Assembly (NCBI GenBank): GCA_051439375.1
Contig: JBFRWB010000181.1
Span: 1-42,086 of the forward strand
DNA from: JBGTGT01 sp051439375
GTDB taxonomy: Bacteria; Cyanobacteriota; Cyanobacteriia; Cyanobacteriales; Microcystaceae
DNA length: 42,086 bases
Reading direction: 5' to 3'
Positions within the stretch are counted from its first letter, which is position 1. Every line of letters starts with the position of its first letter. Made by a program: the position numbers and the translations under genes. The notes below the pieces were generated by a model. That model ran no database searches, was not told the DNA's origin, and worked only from the letters and a program-made list of their open reading frames with translations. Of the stretch, positions 1 through 8,970 are shown one piece after another.

Positions 1-3000
1 GGAACGAATGCACCAAAGCTTTGACCTGCACTACCTTGGAAATGTAAATGTACCGTATCCTCTGGTAATCCTTGCCAATGACGCTTAGTGATTTCATTAC
101 CGACAATTGTACCGACAACCCGATTAATATTAGTAATGGGTAAGGTAGCGGTTACTTTTTCTCCATTTTCAATGGCTGGCTGGCATAAATCAAGCAAAGT
201 GGTTATATCCAAGGATTTATCCAAGCCGTGATCTTGGGGAATTTGGCAATAACGACCCACATCTGAGGGTACATCAGGTTGATACAAGATAGGAGAGAGG
301 TCAACCCCTTTCGCTTTCCAGTGGGAAATGGCTTTTTTCGCTTCTAAAACGTCTGTCCGTCCAATCATCTCGTTAACAGTACGGAATCCTAATTCTGCCA
401 TGATTTCCCGTAATTCCATTGCGATGAACTTCATGAAGTTAACCGTATATTCGGGATCGCCCATGAATTTTTCTCGTAATTCGGGGTTTTGGGTTGCAAT
501 TCCCACTGGACAGGTATTCATGTGGCAAACTCGCATCATTATACAGCCTAAAGTCACCAGAGGCGCAGTGGAGAAGCCATACTCTTCTGCACCTAATAAG
601 GCCGCAATGGCGATATCTCGTCCTGTTTTCATCTGGCCATCGGTTTCTACTACAATACGAGACCGCAAGTTATTTAAAACGAGGGTTTGATGGGTTTCTG
701 CGACTCCTAATTCCCAAGGAAGGCCAGCGTGTTTAATAGAAGTCTGAGGGGATGCACCTGTGCCGCCGTCATGTCCCGAAATCAGAACTACGTCAGCGTG
801 TGCTTTAGATACCCCTGCTGCAATGGTCCCTACTCCCACTTCTGACACTAATTTAACGTTAATTCGGGCATTTCGGTTGGCATTTTTGAGGTCATGAATT
901 AACTCTGCTAAGTCTTCGATGGAGTAGATGTCATGGTGAGGGGGGGGAGAAATTAAACCGACACCGGGGGTAGAGTGACGCACTTTTGCTATCCAAGGAT
1001 AGACTTTGCGGCCGGGAAGTTGTCCCCCTTCACCGGGTTTTGCCCCTTGTGCCATTTTAATCTGAATTTCCTTAGCTTGGGACAAATATAGGCTAGTTAC
1101 GCCAAATCGTCCCGATGCTACCTGTTTAATCGCACTATTTTTAGAATCCCCGTTCTCATTCGTCCATGTGTAACGTTCGGGGTCTTCTCCTCCTTCACCT
1201 GTATTGGACTTCCCACCGATGCGATTCATGGCTATAGCGAGAGATTCGTGGGTTTCTTTAGAAATTGAACCATAACTCATTGCTCCTGTCTTAAAACGCT
1301 TCATTATAGCTTCAATAGGTTCAACTTCCTCTAAGGGGATAGATTCTTGTTGTTTGAACTCTAAGAGTCCCCGTAAGGTGAAATATGTCTCGTTATGTCC
1401 GTTAATTAGGGCAGAATATTTCTTATATGCCTCATAATCTCCCGTTCTTGTGGCCTGTTGCAAGCTATGAATGGCTAAGGGACTTAAGAGGTGTTCCTCT
1501 CCATCTTTACGCCATTTATATTCGCCACCGACATCAAGGGTATGTCCGTTCACTTCACGGTCGGGGAAAGCATGTTCATGACGTAAAATGGTTTCTTTAG
1601 CAATGATAGCTAAGTCTGACCCTTCAATACGGGAAGCTGTCCAAGAGAAGTATTTATCAACAAACTCGGTATTTAAGCCAATAGACTCGAAAATCTGCGC
1701 TCCTCGGTAGCTTTGTAGGGTAGAGATGCCAATTTTAGAGGCAATCTTAATTACACCCTTGGTCACGGCTTTGATATAGTTTTTACAAGCGGTTTTATGG
1801 TCAACATCCAGTAATAACCCTTCTTGGATCATTTGATCCAAGGTTGCAAAAGCGAGATAAGGATTAATTGCACCGCAACCATACCCAAGTAATACCGCAT
1901 AATGATGCACTTCACGGGGTTCACCCGACTCTAAGACTAAACCAACTTGGGTACGCTTCCCATTGCGAATTAAATGGTGATGTACCCCTGCAACCGCTAA
2001 AAGGGCGGGCATTGCTGCTTTTTCCTTGCAAAGTCCCCGATCTGAAAGGATAATGATATTATAGCCATCTGCGATCGCTTTATCTGCACTTTCACAGAGA
2101 GTTTGTAAGGCTGCATCGAGTCCTTCTGCACCCGACTTAGCATCAAAGAGAATAGATAAGGTAATTGATTTAAAATTACCACTGGGTAAATTTTTCAATT
2201 TAGCTAACTCTTCATTGCTAATAACGGGAGTATTTAGCTTAATTAGGTTACAACTTTTCGGAGTCGGTTCGAGTAAATTTTGTTCTGACCCAATAGTTGT
2301 AATAGGAGAAGTTACGATTTCTTCCCGAATGGGGTCAATGGGAGGGTTGGTAACTTGGGCGAAAAGTTGCTGAAAATAGTTATAAAGCAGCTTAGGACGC
2401 TCAGACAGTACCGCTAAGGGCGTATCTGTCCCCATTGCGCCAATTGCTTCCACCCCATTCTTAGCCATTGGAGTTAACAACAATTGTAATTCTTCAAAGG
2501 TGTAACCAAAAGCCGTTTGTTGTTGAATAATAGAAGGAACGGTTTCAATATCAACAGATTCGATTTTCGTTTCAGGAGTAGGTAAATCGGTTAAATTCAC
2601 CAGATTTTCATCTAACCACTGACGATAAGGCTGTTTTGCAACAATTTCTTGCTTTAACTCTTCATCCGCAATGATACGGCCTTCTTCCATATTAACCAAA
2701 AACATCCGTCCGGGCTGTAAACGTCCTTTAAATGCTACTCTTTCGGGTTCTATGGGCAAAACTCCAGCTTCTGATGCCATTATCACCAAATCATCCTTAG
2801 TCACATAATAACGAGACGGACGCAACCCATTACGGTCTAACACTGCACCCATCATCGTACCATCGGTAAAGGCAATGGACGCAGGACCATCCCAAGGTTC
2901 CATCAAACAAGAATGATACTCGTAAAATGCTTTTTTCTCATCACTCATCGACTCATGATTAGCCCAAGGTTCAGGAATCATCATCATCACGGCGTGAGGT

Positions 3001-3944
3001 AAAGAATACCCCGCTAAACTCATTAATTCTAAGGAATTATCAAAGATAGTAGAGTCACTTCCCTCAATATTAATCACAGGTTGCACCTTAGCCATGTCTT
3101 CCCCAAACAAGTCGGACTTAAACAACGCTTGTCGTGCGTGCATCCAGTTAATATTACCTCGTAGGGTGTTAATTTCCCCATTATGAGCAATATAGCGATA
3201 AGGGTGAGAACGTTCCCAACTGGGGAAGGTATTGGTACTAAAACGCGAATGTACCAAGCCTAACGCACTTTCCATGTCAGGATCATGCAATTCTGGGTAA
3301 TATTCCCCCACCTGTGCGGTGGTTAACATCCCCTTATAGACCATTGTACGACCCGATAAACTAGAAGGATACCAGTAGGAATCAACCTTAGTCGGACGAA
3401 TAGCAACGTGAGCCTGTTTACGAATCACATAAAGCTTTCTTTCAAAGGCTAAATCTTCTTTTAGCGCAGGATTTCGCCCAATAAACACCTGCTGCATAAA
3501 GGGTTCACTGGACTTAGACGTATTTCCTAATGGTTCGTTATTTGTAGGGACATCTCGCCATCCTAAAACCGTTTGCCCCTCTTTTACCACAACTTCCTCA
3601 AAAATACGACGACCTGCTTCTCTTTCTTCTTGATTTGGTGAACCATAGATCATACCTACGCCATAGTTGCCCGGTTCAGGAAGGTCGATATTTAGTTCTG
3701 AAGTGACTTTTTTAAGAAATTTATGGGGAATTTGCATTAAAATCCCTGCCCCATCCCCTGTATTGGCTTCACAGCCGCACGCACCGCGATGTTCTAGGTT
3801 AACAAGGATGGTTAATGCTTGTTCAATAATGTCATGGGATTTTTGACCTTTTTGATGGACGACGAAACCGACACCACAGGCATCATGTTCATATTTTGGG
3901 TTGTATAAGCCTTGTTTTTCGGGAATCTGACTATTTTTCATCAT
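1..3944 (-). CDS. gltB: Glutamate synthase large subunit, NAD(P)H type (partial, 3' end off window)
   Basis: Converts glutamine plus 2-oxoglutarate to two glutamates in the cytoplasm, the second half of the GS-GOGAT ammonium assimilation cycle. The reading frame is open from tandem ATG codons at 3944/3941 to the window edge, about 1314 codons of the roughly 1530 usual for the family. The N-terminus has a short propeptide followed by EHDACGVGF; Cys23, counted from the first ATG, is the expected amidotransferase nucleophile exposed after processing. The glutaminase motif EHRGACGCEANTGDGAG follows, then the central and FMN-binding regions (KPGEGGQLPG, SPPPHHDIYS, GHDGGTGASP), and then CIMMRVCHMNTCPVG, the cysteine cluster for the 3Fe-4S centre. 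The N-terminal glutaminase motif looks like the NAD(P)H-dependent GltB class rather than the ferredoxin-dependent GlsF class, which as I remember it reads EHRGGCSADNDSGDG there; this subtype call is from memory. The small subunit gltD is not in the window. I saw no clear NtcA box upstream. Confidence 0.96.
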   Translation of the reverse strand, partial: MMKNSQIPEKQGLYNPKYEHDACGVGFVVHQKGQKSHDIIEQALTILVNLEHRGACGCEANTGDGAGILMQIPHKFLKKVTSELNIDLPEPGNYGVGMIYGSPNQEEREAGRRIFEEVVVKEGQTVLGWRDVPTNNEPLGNTSKSSEPFMQQVFIGRNPALKEDLAFERKLYVIRKQAHVAIRPTKVDSYWYPSSLSGRTMVYKGMLTTAQVGEYYPELHDPDMESALGLVHSRFSTNTFPSWERSHPYRYIAHNGEINTLRGNINWMHARQALFKSDLFGEDMAKVQPVINIEGSDSTIFDNSLELMSLAGYSLPHAVMMMIPEPWANHESMSDEKKAFYEYHSCLMEPWDGPASIAFTDGTMMGAVLDRNGLRPSRYYVTKDDLVIMASEAGVLPIEPERVAFKGRLQPGRMFLVNMEEGRIIADEELKQEIVAKQPYRQWLDENLVNLTDLPTPETKIESVDIETVPSIIQQQTAFGYTFEELQLLLTPMAKNGVEAIGAMGTDTPLAVLSERPKLLYNYFQQLFAQVTNPPIDPIREEIVTSPITTIGSEQNLLEPTPKSCNLIKLNTPVISNEELAKLKNLPSGNFKSITLSILFDAKSGAEGLDAALQTLCESADKAIADGYNIIILSDRGLCKEKAAMPALLAVAGVHHHLIRNGKRTQVGLVLESGEPREVHHYAVLLGYGCGAINPYLAFATLDQMIQEGLLLDVDHKTACKNYIKAVTKGVIKIASKIGISTLQSYRGAQIFESIGLNTEFVDKYFSWTASRIEGSDLAIIAKETILRHEHAFPDREVNGHTLDVGGEYKWRKDGEEHLLSPLAIHSLQQATRTGDYEAYKKYSALINGHNETYFTLRGLLEFKQQESIPLEEVEPIEAIMKRFKTGAMSYGSISKETHESLAIAMNRIGGKSNTGEGGEDPERYTWTNENGDSKNSAIKQVASGRFGVTSLYLSQAKEIQIKMAQGAKPGEGGQLPGRKVYPWIAKVRHSTPGVGLISPPPHHDIYSIEDLAELIHDLKNANRNARINVKLVSEVGVGTIAAGVSKAHADVVLISGHDGGTGASPQTSIKHAGLPWELGVAETHQTLVLNNLRSRIVVETDGQMKTGRDIAIAALLGAEEYGFSTAPLVTLGCIMMRVCHMNTCPVGIATQNPELREKFMGDPEYTVNFMKFIAMELREIMAELGFRTVNEMIGRTDVLEAKKAISHWKAKGVDLSPILYQPDVPSDVGRYCQIPQDHGLDKSLDITTLLDLCQPAIENGEKVTATLPITNINRVVGTIVGNEITKRHWQGLPEDTVHLHFQGSAGQSFGAFV

Positions 3945-4113
3945 TTAATGAACCTTATCTGGAAAATAGGGATAGGATGACAGGTGGGGACACTTCCCCC
4001 TTGTACTTGTTTTCTTATTGTGTACGAGGTTTTAGGGTAGGGCGCAGATTTTAAGGAATTATTTAAGTCTGGGTTAAACGGGGGGAAATGTGACAAGCTT
4101 AACGTTGCACTAA

Positions 4114-4557
4114 TTATAACGATCTTACTTTAATAAATCCAAGACCTACTTGTATATAATGCTCATCTTCTGTTAGAACGTATTGAATGCCTAACTCTTG
4201 CATAATGACCATAGAAGTAAAATCGGTAAATGAAATTTTAGGTTTTTCTTGAAATTGTTTTCTTAAACCTAATGCTAACAAAAAGCGGGCTTGATTGACA
4301 TTTTCAATCTGAAATCTACCTTGATGACTATTTTGTAAAATTCCTTCCATAAATCTTACTGAATAGTCAAAATTTTCCCGTCTAAACAGTAAAGAAATTA
4401 GTTCATCTAAAACATAATCACTGGTGTAAATTCTTACCTGAGATTGACGTAAATTTTTATATAGATCTTTTACATTCTGATGATGTTGATCTTGGCGATG
4501 AGCTAAAGCTAACCATCCCCATGTATCTATAAAAATCGATTGTATGTCTGACATCAT
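4114..4557 (-). CDS. PIN-domain toxin, VapC-like
   Basis: A 147-residue PIN-fold protein, probably the ribonuclease toxin of a type II toxin-antitoxin pair. The acidic residues typical of the fold are visible: Asp in FIDTWGWLAL near the N-terminus, Asp and Glu in SDYVLDELISLL in the middle, and Asp in FTDFTSMVIM, followed by LTEDEHY near the C-terminus. The start is one of two adjacent ATGs 5 bases after the stop of the upstream antitoxin-like gene, so the two are almost certainly cotranscribed. The sequence shows fold and context but not the RNA target. The length is normal for VapC proteins and the gene looks intact. Confidence 0.82.
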   Translation of the reverse strand: MMSDIQSIFIDTWGWLALAHRQDQHHQNVKDLYKNLRQSQVRIYTSDYVLDELISLLFRRENFDYSVRFMEGILQNSHQGRFQIENVNQARFLLALGLRKQFQEKPKISFTDFTSMVIMQELGIQYVLTEDEHYIQVGLGFIKVRSL

Positions 4558-4562
4558 AATTA

Positions 4563-4799
4563 CTATCCGTATAGTTCTTGATCAATCTCTTCTGATGACA
4601 TTGCTTCACCATCAAAGATACCAATAACTTCTAATAAGGGATCATCATCTATATCTTGCGATAAACTAGACTCAGTATTCTTTAATTGTGTTTTTTGAGG
4701 CGATCGCTTAATCGATGTTAAGATTTCCAAAAGTTGAATAACAACTGATTCAGGTGCATTTTCAATTTCTTGGATAAGTTTTTCTTTGGCATTAATCAT
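4563..4799 (-). CDS. Small antitoxin-like protein paired with PIN toxin
   Basis: A 78-residue acidic protein directly upstream of the PIN gene and in the same direction. The first half (KEKLIQEIENAPESVVIQLL) resembles the helical N-terminal region of DUF2281/VapB-like cyanobacterial antitoxins. The second half is rich in Asp, Glu and Ser, as expected of a disordered toxin-neutralising tail. It would bind and inhibit the PIN protein and perhaps repress the shared promoter in the 67-base gap to the divergent gene at 4867. The antitoxin role rests mainly on gene order and composition; I see no clear AbrB, MazE or RHH DNA-binding motif. Confidence 0.7.
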   Translation of the reverse strand: MINAKEKLIQEIENAPESVVIQLLEILTSIKRSPQKTQLKNTESSLSQDIDDDPLLEVIGIFDGEAMSSEEIDQELYG

Positions 4800-4866
4800 A
4801 ATTGTTAACCATTATAACTATTTCATCATATCATAGAATACTAAACAACGAGAGGATTTTTAAACT

Positions 4867-5460
4867 ATGCCTGAACCTATTTCAATTATTTCTGATCAAA
4901 CAATTATAATAGATGAATTTAAGGACTTTTTAAGAGGCTTAAACATAGAAATTGATCCTGATGAAGTTTATCATGGTAGGTTATCAGAAGGAAATCATCA
5001 TGTTTGGATTGTTTTAGATAATGATGAATTGAAGAATTTTGATCAATCTGAAATAGAATTGATGAAGGAAAAGTTAGGAAGTCAACCCAAAACTCATATT
5101 TTATTAGATGTTAGCAAAACTGAAGGAAGCAAACAATTAGCGATGATTTTTATTGATCAATTGTCTAATCGATGGAATTTTACAAAATATCCCTTTGATG
5201 CAAGTGATGAAGAAAAGTGTTATTATAAATTCATAAACCAAAAACTTATATTAGGCAAAGATTGTATATTTTCTTTTGATACTAAGGATAATGATATTTT
5301 TGCTTTATTGGAAATTATTGATTTTCATAAATTCTACGATAGATATAAACTAAACATTGATGTTGATATAACAGAAAGAACCAAAATAAAATATGATTGT
5401 CAGAAAAATAGAAAAGAACTCCTAGTAAATGATAGTTTTGTAAACTATTTTCAAAAATGA
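4867..5460 (+). CDS. Hypothetical protein, AT-rich orphan
   Basis: A 197-residue protein that I do not recognise. It is soluble, with no signal peptide or membrane segment, and is rich in Asp, Glu, Lys and Ile. The beta-type stretches HHVWIVLDND and THILLDVSKT suggest an alpha/beta fold. An AGAGG sequence lies about 12 bases before the ATG. The gene is divergent from the toxin-antitoxin pair and separated from it by 67 bases. Its codons are very AT-rich compared with gltB, which fits an accessory or transferred gene. It could be a defence- or immunity-type passenger of the toxin-antitoxin islet, but nothing in the sequence shows a function. Confidence 0.6.
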   Translation: MPEPISIISDQTIIIDEFKDFLRGLNIEIDPDEVYHGRLSEGNHHVWIVLDNDELKNFDQSEIELMKEKLGSQPKTHILLDVSKTEGSKQLAMIFIDQLSNRWNFTKYPFDASDEEKCYYKFINQKLILGKDCIFSFDTKDNDIFALLEIIDFHKFYDRYKLNIDVDITERTKIKYDCQKNRKELLVNDSFVNYFQK

Positions 5461-5553
5461 ATAATCTCTAAGGATGTCTTGGGCTTGTTCAAGTAAGGTC
5501 ATAATTTTAGGGTAAATTAGACTTAATATTATTATTCTAGATCATCTCTGTAG

Positions 5554-5572
5554 GGGCGCAAGGCTTGCGCCC
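5554..5572. repeat. REP-like palindrome
   Basis: The 19-base sequence GGGCGCAAGGCTTGCGCCC is a perfect palindrome with 9-base arms around one central base, preceded by GTAG. A decayed copy (GGGCGCAAGGTTTGTGC) lies at 6178-6194, where it touches the broken transposase gene. Short GC-rich palindromes next to REP-associated transposases are typical REP sequences; here they flank the small exported-protein gene at 5726. Confidence 0.7.
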
Positions 5573-5725
5573 TTAAACTGATCTTAACCTATCCCAGATT
5601 GACAGCGATCACTCACAAGAAATATAAAAAGAATAAAAAAATACTTATCGCACAAGAATGCTCATGCTATCTTGGTGTTGTGCAAACCAATTTCTTAATT
5701 ACTGTCCACAATGAGGTAAAAACTA

Positions 5726-6145
5726 ATGTTGAATTTAAGAGTGCTAGGAACGTTATCTTTAATCGTTGGGATCGGTTGTCTAGGAGTAGATTTAGTTAAA
5801 GCAAATGAATTAACTTATGACAATTTATCTGAATCGATGATTGCTCAATCTTCAAGTTCAATTGTGGGAAGATATGCAAATGTTTGTTGTGGAGGAAAGT
5901 TGCTGAGAATTCGGGATTTTCAAAATAATGGAAATTTCAGATTATATAGTTCATTCCTAAATAACAATGGGCAAGCTCAGTCTTTAAATTCCATTGGGCA
6001 AGGCTCTTATCAAATGAATGGTAATAATGTAACAATAACTGAAGCTCACAATAATGGTCAAGTCTTTAATATCAATTGTGTATTGAAAGGCAATATAATA
6101 GAATGTCAAAGTGCTGATGGGACTGAGATATGGAAAAAACAGTAA
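5726..6145 (+). CDS. Small exported hypothetical protein
   Basis: A 139-residue protein with a clear signal peptide: Arg5, then the hydrophobic stretch LGTLSLIVGIGCLG, and a likely cleavage after VKA (near residue 27). The mature part is short and polar, rich in Asn, Gly and Ser, with several cysteines (VCCGG and INCVLKGNIIEC) that could form disulphides in the periplasm. The pattern of short beta strands (GRYANVCCGG, GSYQMNGNNVTITEA) suggests a small beta-barrel or lipocalin-like domain, but I cannot name a family. A GAGGT sequence lies about 10 bases before the ATG. REP-like palindromes flank the gene on both sides. Confidence 0.7.
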   Translation: MLNLRVLGTLSLIVGIGCLGVDLVKANELTYDNLSESMIAQSSSSIVGRYANVCCGGKLLRIRDFQNNGNFRLYSSFLNNNGQAQSLNSIGQGSYQMNGNNVTITEAHNNGQVFNINCVLKGNIIECQSADGTEIWKKQ

Positions 6146-6165
6146 AAATAAATTAAAACGATTAT

Positions 6166-6483
6166 TCATATATTCACGGGCGCAAGGTTTGTGCTATCAT
6201 TTTTATCATTCTGTTTAATAACCACAATTCCATGTAAATGATTTGGCATAATCACCCGTTCATCTAAATCGATTTCTTGACGCATATTAACAGAGTTTAA
6301 CTATTCCCGTTTAACCAAATGTCCCACTTGATTTAAAATCATTTTATCCTTAATAATCTCTCCAAAAATACATTGTTTTTGATAAGTACAAATTGTGATA
6401 AAGTACATCCCATCTTGAGAATAATCATAATGTTGCAGACGAATTGAACAACTTAGATATTGATCAATCTCTAAAACAAACTT
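6166..6483 (-). pseudogene. REP-associated (IS200-like, Y1) transposase remnant
   Basis: Translating the minus strand gives SIRLQHYDYSQDGMYFITIC, then FGEI, and after an in-frame TAG at 6301-6303 the segment LDERVIMPNHLHGIVVI. These are the N-terminal and HUH (His-x-His) motifs of REP-associated tyrosine transposases. The frame runs on to a stop at 6166, long before the region that should carry the catalytic tyrosine, so the gene has both an internal stop and a missing C-terminus. The tip of the fragment overlaps a decayed REP palindrome (6178-6194). The whole 346-base spacer between the genes at 5726 and 6492 is essentially this remnant. Confidence 0.85.
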
Positions 6484-6491
6484 TTATGATT

Positions 6492-7520
6492 TTAAGGCCT
6501 AACTTGCCAGATTTTCACTAATTTATCTTCTCCACCACTATAAAGATATTTCCCATCAGGACTAAATGCAACGGAAAGTACCCATCCTTGATGCGCTTTT
6601 AAGGTCGTTATTTTTCGAGTAACTAAATCATATAACATAACCGTTCCTTCTTTATTAGCACTCGCAACCGTTCGATTATCGGGAGAAACTGCAATCGCAT
6701 TAATTTCTAAACTAGGTCCCTTAATTGTTTCTAATTCTTGTCCAATAATTAAATTCCAACTTTTAATAAAATTACGAACAGCTGCTATCAATTTACCATC
6801 TTGGGTAATCACTAAATCATTAACAAAACCGGGCTGTTTAGAGGTTGCTTTTAATAATTGAAAACTGTTAGCATTCCAAAGTTTTAAGGTACGGTCATCT
6901 AATATAGCACCGGTAATAAAAATTTTACCATCCGAGGTAAATGCAACACGGGTGACTGGCCCCACTTGATCTGATATGGTTTTCAGCAGTTGTCCTGAAT
7001 TGAGATCCCAAATTCTAATGGTATTTTCGCTGCTACTGACACTTACCAGACGATTTCCCGCAGGATTCATGTCTATATCGCTGACTTTTTTGGTATTTCC
7101 TCGCAAATCTCGTAATTTTGTCCCATCAGAGAGACGATAGACGCTCACTCTTTCCTCTCCTGCGATCGCAAAGTGTTTTCCGTCTTTACTAATTGCAATG
7201 GAACTACCATCGTTTATCCTAGCATTTTTAGCATAAATCACTTGTTTTGTCGCTGTATTTACCGCATTGATTTGATTATCCCCTGTTGCGACTAATAATA
7301 TTTTACCATTGGGACTAACGGCGATCGCTTTTACCCGTCCCTGAAATCCTCTGATATCTTGACTGGTAATTCTAAATTGCGCTATTTCTAAAGGTGAATT
7401 GAGTAAATCAGGAAAATTTAGAGACTGAGCAGCGACAGGTGTTAATTTACTGGTCATATTAACATTAATCCCTAGGAAAGTTGTGATTAAGATTCCTAAA
7501 GAATATGATTTAATGTTCAT
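6492..7520 (-). CDS. Secreted WD40-repeat protein
   Basis: A 342-residue protein with an N-terminal signal peptide (GILITTFLGINVN, then PVAAQS near residue 32) followed by about seven WD40 repeats making one beta-propeller. Clear repeat ends include NTIRIWDLNSGQLLKT, RTLKLWNANSFQLLKA, IKSWNLIIGQELET, TVMLYDLVTRKITTL and the last, KLVKIWQV, preceded by SVAFSPDGKYLYSGGED. WD40 propellers are usually protein-binding scaffolds; the signal peptide puts this one in the periplasm, which is common in cyanobacteria. It is the third gene of a minus-strand run after the solute-binding protein and the MscS channel, with 92 bases before it, so cotranscription is possible but not certain. The partner is unknown. 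Confidence 0.88.
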   Translation of the reverse strand: MNIKSYSLGILITTFLGINVNMTSKLTPVAAQSLNFPDLLNSPLEIAQFRITSQDIRGFQGRVKAIAVSPNGKILLVATGDNQINAVNTATKQVIYAKNARINDGSSIAISKDGKHFAIAGEERVSVYRLSDGTKLRDLRGNTKKVSDIDMNPAGNRLVSVSSSENTIRIWDLNSGQLLKTISDQVGPVTRVAFTSDGKIFITGAILDDRTLKLWNANSFQLLKATSKQPGFVNDLVITQDGKLIAAVRNFIKSWNLIIGQELETIKGPSLEINAIAVSPDNRTVASANKEGTVMLYDLVTRKITTLKAHQGWVLSVAFSPDGKYLYSGGEDKLVKIWQVRP

Positions 7521-7612
7521 AGTTATTTTAAAAGTCTCAATTTAGTTAAACTTGTAGATTTTAGCTATTAACTTTACCTTGATTTTCCCAAAATGTCAAA
7601 TTACTTAGTTCT

Positions 7613-8947
7613 TTAATCTTTACGAATATGAATGTCTCTTTGGGGGAAAGGAATTTCAATCTTACTATCTGCAAACGCTTGCCAAATTTCACAACTTAAT
7701 TCACTGGTAACTGTCATCCCAATCATGGGATCATCTAACCAGAATCTTAGTTCATAATCAATACTTGAATCTCCAAAATTAATCAACCAAGCAATAGGGG
7801 TAGGAAGCTCTAAAACTTTAGGATGTTGACGAGCGACTTCTAGGATAACATTTAAAACTTTTTGCGGATCAGCTTTATAACTCGCACCGACAATTAAAGA
7901 ACGACGAATTAAGTTATCACTTTTTGTTAAGGTGGTAATGTTATCAGTAAAAAAGGTTTGATTAGGGATAATTTCTTCAGAGTTATCTTTAATAATTTGT
8001 ACCGTTGTTGCTCGAACCCCTAGACTCACTACTTTACTCATATTCCCCTCAACCATTACCACATCCCCCGGTTTTAATGCACCTTCAAATAATAACCAAA
8101 TTCCACTAACAAAATTACTAATTACTTCTTTTAAACCAAAGCCAATTCCTACTGATAATCCCCCTGTAATTGCTGCGATCGCCGTTGGACTAATCCCGAC
8201 ATAACCTGCAAGAATTACAATACCTAAACCAATTAAACAGTAACGAATAACAAGAACAATTGCTTGATCAATTGAAAGCTGTTCTCCCCTTAACCAATAT
8301 AAAGTTTTGAGACATATTTTTTCGACTAATGACAAGCCAACAAACCAAAAGTATAATCCTGCAATGGTAACAAAAATTGCTTCTATCGTTAAAGGTTCTT
8401 CAAAAACTTGAATAAGAGAAACTTGAGAAAGGTTAGTCAGATTCATGAATAAACCGAGAATTCTAAATAGAATAAATAGGAAAAACAAAGGTGCAAATAA
8501 TCTCAGATGGTAGTATCTTACTGCCTTAGCTGGAAATAAAGCATAAAGAGAGATAAGAAAAGTACGAAAGATAATAAAATTACCGATAATACCTAAGCTA
8601 TCTTTAAGATAGCCAAAAAACCACCTCTGTTGCTCAAAGATAAGAATAATTAAGGTTAATAATAGAAAGCCAATAACAGGATTTGTCCAAAATCGCACCA
8701 AAGCAGCCCCATAAGATTGCCATGCTATGCGAGTATTAGTAAATTCTAATTTACTAACATTAGGAAATCTGTGCCGAAAATAATGCCATAGGGTGCGGGA
8801 AATCAACCAAGATAGAAAACAAACAAAAATAATAATTAGAAGTTGTCTATAAACAACGGGTCGGGTTAAAATAACAAAAGCTTTGAGAATTTCATCCCCA
8901 AGATAACTTAAGTTAAGATCAATATTGTTAAAATTAGAGTCGGACAT
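7613..8947 (-). CDS. MscS-family mechanosensitive channel
   Basis: A 444-residue inner-membrane protein expected to open under membrane tension and release small solutes on osmotic downshock. The first half has about five or six hydrophobic segments. The pore-lining and beta-domain signature follows: TAIAAITGGLSVGIGFGLKE, then ISNFVSGIWLLFEGALKPGD, then the beta domain with VRATTVQIIKDNSEEIIPNQ, and a C-terminal alpha/beta domain ending IPFPQRDIHI. It is longer than E. coli MscS (286 residues) because of extra N-terminal helices, as in many cyanobacterial members. It begins 23 bases after the solute-binding lipoprotein gene and is probably in the same transcript. Confidence 0.93.
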   Translation of the reverse strand: MSDSNFNNIDLNLSYLGDEILKAFVILTRPVVYRQLLIIIFVCFLSWLISRTLWHYFRHRFPNVSKLEFTNTRIAWQSYGAALVRFWTNPVIGFLLLTLIILIFEQQRWFFGYLKDSLGIIGNFIIFRTFLISLYALFPAKAVRYYHLRLFAPLFFLFILFRILGLFMNLTNLSQVSLIQVFEEPLTIEAIFVTIAGLYFWFVGLSLVEKICLKTLYWLRGEQLSIDQAIVLVIRYCLIGLGIVILAGYVGISPTAIAAITGGLSVGIGFGLKEVISNFVSGIWLLFEGALKPGDVVMVEGNMSKVVSLGVRATTVQIIKDNSEEIIPNQTFFTDNITTLTKSDNLIRRSLIVGASYKADPQKVLNVILEVARQHPKVLELPTPIAWLINFGDSSIDYELRFWLDDPMIGMTVTSELSCEIWQAFADSKIEIPFPQRDIHIRKD

Positions 8948-8970
8948 AATTTAGTTGGGTTTAAGTTATT

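Noticed and set aside
328..690. Plus-strand ORF of 120 codons
   Set aside because: It is the antisense of gltB, whose motifs read clearly on the minus strand.
3945..4113. NtcA site upstream of gltB
   Set aside because: GTAC and GTGTAC occur in the spacer, but no GTA-N8-TAC match was found, so the claim was dropped.
5599..5799. Plus-strand ORF of 66 codons overlapping the exported-protein gene
   Set aside because: It has no family features and a Lys-rich, AT-driven composition. It overlaps the start of the better gene at 5726, which has a signal peptide and a ribosome binding site.
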